Notes under the pieces: generated by a model
What the model saw: the letters and a program-made list of their open reading frames with translations, nothing else
The model's database searches: none
What the model was told of the DNA's origin: nothing
Assembly (NCBI GenBank): GCA_034660995.1
Contig: JAYEKL010000025.1
Span: 1-21,241 of the forward strand
Length of the DNA: 21,241 bases
Reading direction: 5' to 3'
From: JAYEKL01 sp034660995
GTDB lineage: Bacteria > Patescibacteriota > Minisyncoccia > JAHIHE01 > JAGLIN01
Shown: in pieces, positions 15,954 through 21,241 of the stretch
Position numbering within the stretch: the first letter of the stretch is position 1
How the letters are laid out: the number at the start of each line of letters is the position of its first letter
Position numbers and translations under genes: made by a program

Positions 15954-15979
15954 TGGTTCAAGTCAGAGACATTGAACCA
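15954..15979. repeat. Inverted repeat downstream of clpP
   Basis: TGGTTCAA (15954-15961) and TTGAACCA (15972-15979) form an 8-bp stem with a 10-nt loop. No T run follows on either strand, so the terminator role is weak. The rest of the 500-bp gap holds the rRNA promoters and leader. Confidence 0.4.
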
Positions 15980-16038
15980 ACAAAATTATTATTACTTTAC
16001 AAACTTTCGACTTTATAAACTTTATAACTTAATATCGT

Positions 16039-16067
16039 TTGACATAATTTTTTTAATAGTATAGTAT
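16039..16067 (+). promoter_or_regulatory. rRNA promoter P1
   Basis: TTGACA (16039-16044) and TAGTAT (16062-16067) are 17 nt apart. The start would be near 16075, about 330 nt before mature 16S. Just downstream, AAACTTACAAA and TTTGTTAAGTTT (about 16090-16138) can pair in the leader. Confidence 0.65.
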
Positions 16068-16146
16068 ATTAATACGGTTATTAATAATAAAACTTACAAA
16101 AACTAAACACTCGAGACTAGAGTACTTTGTTAAGTTTTTAAGAGGC

Positions 16147-16177
16147 TTGACAGGGGTTTTGTTTGTGCTATTATAAT
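16147..16177 (+). promoter_or_regulatory. rRNA promoter P2
   Basis: TTGACA (16147-16152) is followed by TATTAT (16169-16174, 16-nt spacer) or TATAAT (16172-16177, 19-nt spacer). The segment AAGAGGCTTGACAG is almost identical to AAGAGACTTGACAG of the 23S promoter at 19986. Confidence 0.72.
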
Positions 16178-16212
16178 CCAGTAATTAAATTGTTCGTTAA
16201 CAATTAAATATA

Positions 16213-16391
16213 TAGACACACTGTATATAATTAGTTTCGTGACGGAATTAATTACAGTGAGTCTAGAATCACAATCACAAATTATAAACTTTGTGCAGTT
16301 GTCCTGCGAGTCTATAAACTTATCCGGTTATAGACATTTCCAAGATTTGAATTTCGTATAAATATACATAGGCGACATTATATAATGTCGC
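16213..16391 (+). promoter_or_regulatory. 16S leader with processing hairpins
   Basis: A long hairpin runs from TAGAC (16213-16217) to GTCTA (16261-16265), reinforced by CACTGTA/TACAGTG and AATTAGTT/AATTAATT. A perfect 20-bp palindrome, with arm GCGACATTAT, lies at 16372-16391, about 12 nt before mature 16S. Both are likely RNase III or other processing signals; this is inference. Confidence 0.5.
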
Positions 16392-16403
16392 TTTCAATAT
16401 CAC

Positions 16404-17941
<1,538 letters not shown>

Positions 17942-17984
17942 CTAGGGAGAAATGGTGTAGAGCATAATTTATTATGTCCTTACT

Positions 17985-18037
17985 GTACGAACACAAAATT
18001 TTGTGTTCCTACCCAGATCGACTCCCGATTTTCGGGA
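17985..18037. repeat. Palindromes downstream of 16S
   Basis: A perfect 20-bp palindrome with arm GAACACAAAA lies at 17989-18008 and is extended by GTA/TAC at 17985-18011. A second hairpin TCCCGA-TTTT-CGGGA follows near 18023-18037. The first resembles the GTAGGAACA palindrome at 4197. One or both may be processing signals for the 16S 3' end. The rest of the spacer up to 18165 shows nothing recognisable. Confidence 0.5.
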
Positions 18038-18164
18038 TTACGATGGCTGTTGGTAATACAGGTTTATCCGCCTCTAGCAGATAAAAACAAAATTGCCCTC
18101 AGGACGATTGCACAAAGTTTATAAATCAAGTTTTCATAGGTCGCATCTGTTTTTGCTTTTAATG

Positions 18165-18192
18165 TTGCATAAGGTGCGATTTTTGGTATAAT
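18165..18192 (+). promoter_or_regulatory. Possible internal promoter for the two tRNAs
   Basis: TTGCAT (18165-18170) and TATAAT (18187-18192), 16 nt apart, could start transcription near 18199, exactly where the tandem repeat begins. This would give the tRNAs a source independent of 16S. Confidence 0.45.
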
Positions 18193-18199
18193 AGAGTAG

Positions 18200-18293
18200 T
18201 TCATAAAGTTATAAAGTTCATAAAGTTATAAAGTTCATAAAGTTATAAAGTTCATAAAGTTATAAAGTTCATAAAGTTATAAAGTTCATAAGG
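18200..18293 (+). repeat. 17-bp tandem repeat, five full copies
   Basis: The unit TTCATAAAGTTATAAAG is repeated five times without change (18200-18284) and then breaks off as TTCATAAGG. The following stretch (18308-18340) carries inverse units such as ACTTTATAAACTTT, so repeat and flank can form a hairpin. Related ACTTTATAAACTTTATAACT lies upstream of P1 (about 16010-16030). There are no unique spacers, so it is not a CRISPR. Confidence 0.85.
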
Positions 18294-18346
18294 TCATTGA
18301 ATTAAAAAACTTTCAACTTTATAAACTTTTTAACTTTATACTTCAT

Positions 18347-18420
18347 GGGCGTGTAGCTCAGCTGGCTAGAGCGTTTCTCTGATAAGGAAAAGGTCCATGG
18401 TTCGAGTCCATGCACGCCCA
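18347..18420 (+). tRNA. tRNA-Ile (anticodon GAT)
   Basis: The acceptor stem GGGCGTG/CACGCCC, D-arm TAGCTCAGCTGGCTAGAGC, anticodon loop CTGATAA (GAT at 18381-18383) and T-arm GGTTCGAGTCC form a complete 74-nt cloverleaf. CCA is not encoded after discriminator A. It is in the usual 16S spacer position before tRNA-Ala. Confidence 0.96.
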
Positions 18421-18427
18421 CAGAATA

Positions 18428-18540
18428 AATTTTATAATTTTTTAATTTTATAATTTTTAAATAATGAATTAATTTTTAATGTTTAAAAATTTGGTCATTA
18501 AAAATTATTTAAAAATTAGAAATTACAAAATTACAAAATT
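18428..18540. repeat. AT-rich palindromic element between tRNA-Ile and tRNA-Ala
   Basis: Nearly pure A/T with inverted symmetry around 18485 (AATTTTTAATG...CATTAAAAATT). Its reverse complement aligns almost without gaps to the block inserted in 23S (20850-20962); within the central ~75 nt only about six positions differ. It is therefore a dispersed element, not random AT sequence. Confidence 0.75.
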
Positions 18541-18547
18541 TAATCTT

Positions 18548-18621
18548 GGGCCCGTAGCTCAGCTGGCTAGAGCACTTGCCTTGCACGCAGGGGGTCGCAG
18601 GTTCGATTCCTGTCGGGTCCA
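18548..18621 (+). tRNA. tRNA-Ala (anticodon TGC)
   Basis: The acceptor stem GGGCCCG/CGGGTCC contains the alanine identity pair G3-U70. Anticodon loop CTTGCAC (TGC at 18582-18584) and T-arm GGTTCGATTCC complete a 74-nt cloverleaf. CCA is not encoded. A terminator follows about 25 nt later. Confidence 0.96.
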
Positions 18622-18642
18622 CATAATAAAATTTCAGAACTA

Positions 18643-18673
18643 AAAACTCAGAGAATTATCTCTGAGTTTTTTT
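18643..18673 (+). terminator. Intrinsic terminator ending the 16S-tRNA transcript
   Basis: AACTCAGAGA (18645-18654) pairs with TCTCTGAGTT (18659-18668) around a 4-nt loop and is followed by a run of seven T. It would end the 16S-tRNA-Ile-tRNA-Ala transcript before the membrane gene and 23S. Confidence 0.88.
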
Positions 18674-18839
18674 GCTATATACTATTAAACGATAATATGT
18701 TAAAATTCTTAGTAAAGTAGAGATTATAAATTTAAATCTTGTTAAATTTACTAAATCTATAATAGAAAATGGATTTAGAACTATATCCCGAAGACAATAT
18801 TATTAAATAAAGTTTAATTATAACTTTTAAAAATTGCTA

Positions 18840-18868
18840 TTGTTGTCTTTTGATTTTTGTTGTATAAT
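18840..18868 (+). promoter_or_regulatory. Promoter of the TM-helix gene
   Basis: TTGTTG (18840-18845) and a perfect TATAAT (18863-18868) are 17 nt apart, about 60 nt before the start codon. The 165 bp between the terminator and this promoter show no other feature. Confidence 0.6.
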
Positions 18869-18928
18869 TAAGCTGTTGTTTTAAAAAAATAAATTTAATA
18901 AAATAAAAATTGGAAGGAGGTGAAAAAA

Positions 18929-19612
18929 ATGGGATATCATTTATTTACTGAGTATTATTATATGATGATAATGCTTATGGTTGAGTTCTATCAAACTCTT
19001 ATTTCAGACAAACTGATTTATGCTATATTTGTTTTTGTAATTGGTTTAATTTTTGCAATTGAATTTGGTAAGTTTGCAAAACGAATTTTTCAGAAAGCTG
19101 GAGTTGATAAGTCTTTAGAAAGAATTGGAATAAAGAACTTCTTCAAAAAAGGTGGGATTAAATTTTCTGTATCAGACTTAGTTGGTTGGATGGTAAAATG
19201 GTTTATTTTACTTTTTGCCTTAATGTCGGCAGTTGATATTTTGAATTTTCCTCAAGTATCAAACTTTTTAGGCGTACTATTGAGATATTTGCCAAACCTA
19301 TTCGGCGCGCTAATTATTTTGACTATTGGACTTATTGTCTCTCAATTAGTTTATGAAGCTGTTGAGGGAGGAGCAAAAGTTACAGGAATTAGAGTATATC
19401 ATTTGGCCGCAATTGCTTTCAAGTGGATAATAATTATTATCACATGTTTAGTAGTCCTTGAACAAGTTGAAATTAAAACAGAAATCCTTAAAATTTTTGC
19501 TGGCGGACTCTCCTTGATGATTGCTATAGCTGGTGGATTGGCATTCGGATTAGGAGGACAATATCAAGCGAAAGAATTAATAGAAGAGTTTAAAAACAAA
19601 ATGAAACAATAA
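18929..19612 (+). CDS. Membrane protein related to MscS/conserved TM-helix proteins
   Basis: The 227-aa protein has four hydrophobic segments at about residues 25-47, 85-105, 117-140 and 160-180, and a fifth glycine-rich one near 190-210. The last, SLMIAIAGGLAFGLGGQYQAKEL, resembles the pore-lining helix of MscS-type channels and the conserved TM-helix repeat (PF05552) of CmpX-like proteins. The cytoplasmic MscS beta domain is missing, so a complete mechanosensitive channel is not claimed. The ATG at 18929 follows a perfect AAGGAGGTG with an 8-nt gap; an in-frame GTG at 18920 lies inside that site and is rejected. This is the only gene here with a strong Shine-Dalgarno sequence. It sits between tRNA-Ala and 23S with its own promoter and terminator. 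Confidence 0.82.
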   Translation: MGYHLFTEYYYMMIMLMVEFYQTLISDKLIYAIFVFVIGLIFAIEFGKFAKRIFQKAGVDKSLERIGIKNFFKKGGIKFSVSDLVGWMVKWFILLFALMSAVDILNFPQVSNFLGVLLRYLPNLFGALIILTIGLIVSQLVYEAVEGGAKVTGIRVYHLAAIAFKWIIIIITCLVVLEQVEIKTEILKIFAGGLSLMIAIAGGLAFGLGGQYQAKELIEEFKNKMKQ

Positions 19613-19640
19613 ACTAGTTATTGGCCAAACGTTTTGTCAC

Positions 19641-19687
19641 AAACAAATAAAAACAGATATGTAGAGCTTATCTGTTTTTATTTGTTT
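19641..19687 (+). terminator. Strong intrinsic terminator after the TM-helix gene
   Basis: A perfect 19-bp stem (19641-19659 with 19669-19687, arm start AAACAAATAAAAACAGAT) and 9-nt loop end in a T-rich tail. The A-rich upstream arm makes it potentially bidirectional. Confidence 0.88.
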
Positions 19688-19737
19688 TAAAATATACGCA
19701 ATGACTAAATTTAAAAATTTTAATTGCCAAACGACTT

Positions 19738-19894
19738 AGGACTCGTAAAGAAATAACATTTCTAAGTTCGCTTATATTTATGCCAGATTGGTTTGAAAAA
19801 AATTGAAAGATATTGTTATATATTGAAAGTTTTTTCAAGTCAAGATGGTGTGAATATAAGATGAAATTAGAAAGGTTATTTCTTTACGAGTCCT
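19738..19894. mobile_element. 157-bp MITE-like fold-back element, copy 2
   Basis: Inverted copy of 8181-8337 (141/157 identical, no gaps). Ends are AGGACTCGTAAAGAAATAAC and its inverse, here perfect over the first 20 nt. With ends extended to TTAGGACT/AGTCCTAA the flanks are ACGAC on both sides (19731-19735, 19897-19901), a likely 5-bp target duplication. Position 13 is T-A in copy 1 and G-C here, changed on both arms together. It lies in the gap before the 23S promoter. Confidence 0.85.
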
Positions 19895-19985
19895 AAACGA
19901 CAATCAATAAATCTCTTATTCACAAGATTATTTGAATCTTTTTTTAAATACAAATACAATTTTTTTAAAGAGACTTTAAAGAGAC

Positions 19986-20013
19986 TTGACAGTATTATTT
20001 ATTATGTTATTCT
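19986..20013 (+). promoter_or_regulatory. 23S rRNA promoter
   Basis: TTGACA (19986-19991) and TATTCT (20008-20013) are 16 nt apart. AAGAGACTTGACAG matches 16S P2 (AAGAGGCTTGACAG). An AAAGAGACTT duplication and A/T-rich sequence lie directly upstream, like an UP element. It is about 485 nt before mature 23S. Confidence 0.65.
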
Positions 20014-20066
20014 TATCAAGTGCCTAATAAACAGCAGTTAACGATTAGAAGACTTGAGGCTTTAAA

Positions 20067-20181
20067 TCATAATTTAAAATTATGATATCAAAAAAAATGA
20101 ATTCAAAAAAGCAAAAAAGCGGCTAGTTTTGTGACTGTTTTTATCCTTAAACTTCCGCCTTCAAAAAGGCGTTTTTATTTT
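20067..20181 (+). terminator. Terminator-like element within the 23S leader
   Basis: CGCCTT (20156-20161) pairs with AAGGCG (20166-20171) and is followed by TTTTTATTTT, a good intrinsic terminator located between the 23S promoter and 23S. Upstream are a perfect hairpin with arm ATCATAATTT (20067-20088) and a 14-codon ORF starting MISKKMNSKKQ. A GCGG at 20119-20122 could pair with CCGC (20155-20158) and break the terminator. Either a small RNA ends here or the read-through to 23S is controlled. Confidence 0.5.
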
Positions 20182-20322
20182 CTACTCTGAGGCAGTCTAA
20201 AAATTATTTTTACAAATTGGAATCTGAAATCCAAACTGGAAATCAGATTCTAGTCTATAAAAATTTTACGTGAAATAGACTAGTAATTGATCATTGACAA
20301 TTGAATAGATGTTCAACCGTTA

Positions 20323-20456
20323 AGGGTACGTTCACAAATAACTTCCACAATTTTATTCCGCATTCGTATCACTTTGATTTGAAAAAATTCTCAATTTTCA
20401 AATCAATCTGGCACAAATCTGAGTGAACTTGAGAATGTTATTTGTGAACGAACCCT
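20323..20456. mobile_element. 134-bp MITE-like fold-back element, copy 3 (diverged)
   Basis: Ends AGGGTACGTTCACAAATAAC and GTTATTTGTGAACGAACCCT match as inverted repeats at 19 of 20 positions, yet differ from copies 1 and 2 at both arms together. The right half aligns with copy 1, including CAATCTGGC and AATGTTATTT. It is 23 nt shorter. It lies 41 nt upstream of 23S and would be transcribed in the 23S precursor. Confidence 0.72.
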
Positions 20457-20733
20457 GAAAAAATTTGCAATTATTAATTGCTAGTTAATCTTACATTAAA
20501 TAAATACATAAGAGCGTATGGTGAATGCCTAGACATAAAAAGACGATGAAGGACGCGGCATGACTGCGAAAAGCCTCGGGGACCTGTCAAGCAAGGTTTG
20601 ATCCGGGGATATCCGAATGGGGTAACCCGCGCTGATTAATCTCGGCGCATCCATATCTGAATACATAGGATATGGAAGAAGACCAGGCGAAGTGAAACAT
20701 CTCAGTAGCCTGAGGAAAAGAAAAAAATAAGTG

Positions 20734-20782
20734 TATACTGTTATTCTTATTATTAATTTATTAATAATAGAATATCAGTATA
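20734..20782 (+). repeat. Expansion hairpin in 23S (first)
   Basis: TATACTG (20734-20740) and CAGTATA (20776-20782) close an AT-rich hairpin of 49 nt, inserted where E. coli has the short stretch between GAAAAGAAA and CCCCAGTAGCGG. Confidence 0.7.
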
Positions 20783-20827
20783 TCTCTATTCCCTAAGTAG
20801 TGGCGAGCGAACAGGGAGGAGCCCAAA

Positions 20828-20986
20828 CCAGCTATACCTCACTGCGTTCGGAAATTTTTAATTTTATAATTTTTAATTTTTAAATAATTTCTAATGACTT
20901 AATTTTTAAACATTAAAAATTAAAGCATTATTTAAAAATTACAAAATTAAAAATTAAAAATTCCGAGCATAGCGAGGTGTAGCTGG
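20828..20986 (+). repeat. 159-nt enlarged 23S helix containing the AT-rich element
   Basis: The base stem CCAGCTATACCTC (20828-20840) / GAGGTGTAGCTGG (20974-20986) replaces a short hairpin found here in other bacteria (between CCCAAACC and GGGGTTGTA). Inside it, about 20850-20962 is the inverse of the AT-rich repeat at 18428-18540. The helix can still close, so the ribosome may tolerate it or cut it out as an intervening sequence. Confidence 0.8.
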
Positions 20987-21175
20987 GGTTGTAAGATAAT
21001 ACACGACATTAGTCAAGAAGTTTACATATTATATCTTGGTTAGTTAAATAAGCTGGAAAGCTTGACCAGAGAGGGTGATAGTCCCGTAGACGAAAACTGA
21101 TATAAACTTCTCGTATTATTCTTGAGTACCATAGAACCAGAGAAATTTTATGGGAATCCGGCAGTCCTACTAAAA

Positions 21176-21219
21176 ATGAACTGATAGTTATCTGGCTTGC
21201 TAGATAACTATCAGTTCAT
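21176..21219 (+). repeat. Expansion hairpin in 23S (third)
   Basis: A perfect 18-bp stem (21176-21193 with 21202-21219, starting ATGAACTGATAG) with an 8-nt loop sits just before CCAAGGCTAAATAC. E. coli has only a few bases here. Confidence 0.75.
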
Positions 21220-21241
21220 CTGCCAAGGCTAAATACTTTTT

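Larger units (their letters stand above)
20498..21241 (+). rRNA. rrl: 23S ribosomal RNA (5' part, cut by the window end)
   Basis: The start is estimated by alignment of GCGTATGGTGAATGCCT (20513) with E. coli positions ~16-33. Landmarks: GATGAAGGACG, ATCCGAATGGGG, GTGAAACATCT, GAGGAAAAGAAA, AGTGGCGAGCGAAC, GGTGATAGTCCCGTA and CCAAGGCTAAATAC. About 740 nt of sequence reach only E. coli ~450, because three helices are enlarged (20734-20782, 20828-20986, 21176-21219). No 5S is in the window. Confidence 0.95.

Noticed and set aside
15954..15979. Terminator of clpP
   Set aside because: The stem has no T run on either strand, so it is listed only as an inverted repeat.
18200..18293. Possible CRISPR array
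   Set aside because: The 17-bp units are directly adjacent with no unique spacers, and no cas gene is nearby.
18920..18928. GTG start of the TM-helix gene
   Set aside because: The GTG is part of the Shine-Dalgarno sequence for the ATG at 18929.

Overview
This AT-rich window looks like the chromosome of a Candidate Phyla Radiation (Patescibacteria, Parcubacteria-like) bacterium. The signs are a 16S rRNA with paired substitutions at normally invariant positions (U505-A526 and A921-U1396, E. coli numbering), an rpsP-khpA-trmD order with no rimM visible, mostly leaders without a Shine-Dalgarno sequence, and many short palindromic repeats. This placement is inference; no database search was possible.

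Layout. Bases 1-1908 carry rpsP, a KH-domain RNA-binding protein (khpA-like) and trmD. gpmI (1912-3492, minus) and an HD-domain gene (3629-4156) diverge from a shared intergenic region. A minus-strand FAD oxidoreductase follows, then a 520-bp non-coding stretch full of nested palindromes. Bases 6165-8143 hold a membrane-fused spermidine synthase-like protein and a DNPH1-like nucleotide hydrolase. A U32 peptidase-family gene and an ABC-F ATPase come next. Bases 11413-15894 carry nusA (with an attenuator-like leader), a family II pyrophosphatase, trigger factor and clpP. The rest is a ribosomal RNA region: two promoters, 16S, tRNA-Ile(GAT), tRNA-Ala(TGC), a terminator, an unrelated membrane-protein gene with its own promoter and terminator, and then 23S (cut by the window end) behind its own rRNA-type promoter.

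How it fits together. Most genes are housekeeping: translation (rpsP, khpA, trmD, ABC-F, the U32 protein), transcription elongation (nusA), protein folding and turnover (tig, clpP), glycolysis (gpmI) and pyrophosphate removal. The rRNA region is a split operon: about 2.55 kb separates 16S from 23S, with a strong terminator in between, yet the 16S P2 and 23S promoters share the motif AAGAGRCTTGACAG, which suggests co-regulation.

The most unusual content is a set of palindromic elements. (i) Three copies of a 134-157 bp fold-back, MITE-like element (8181-8337, 19738-19894, 20323-20456) show covarying terminal arms. (ii) An AT-rich element is present both between the two tRNAs and, inverted, inside a 23S helix. 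(iii) A REP-like hairpin sits inside the 16S V1 helix. (iv) An inverted repeat lies in frame inside the U32 gene. (v) Paired AAGGACAGTCCTT palindromes (REPIN-like) occur at two sites. (vi) A 63-bp palindrome is repeated directly around a 140-bp nested fold-back. No CRISPR array, transposase or phage gene was found.
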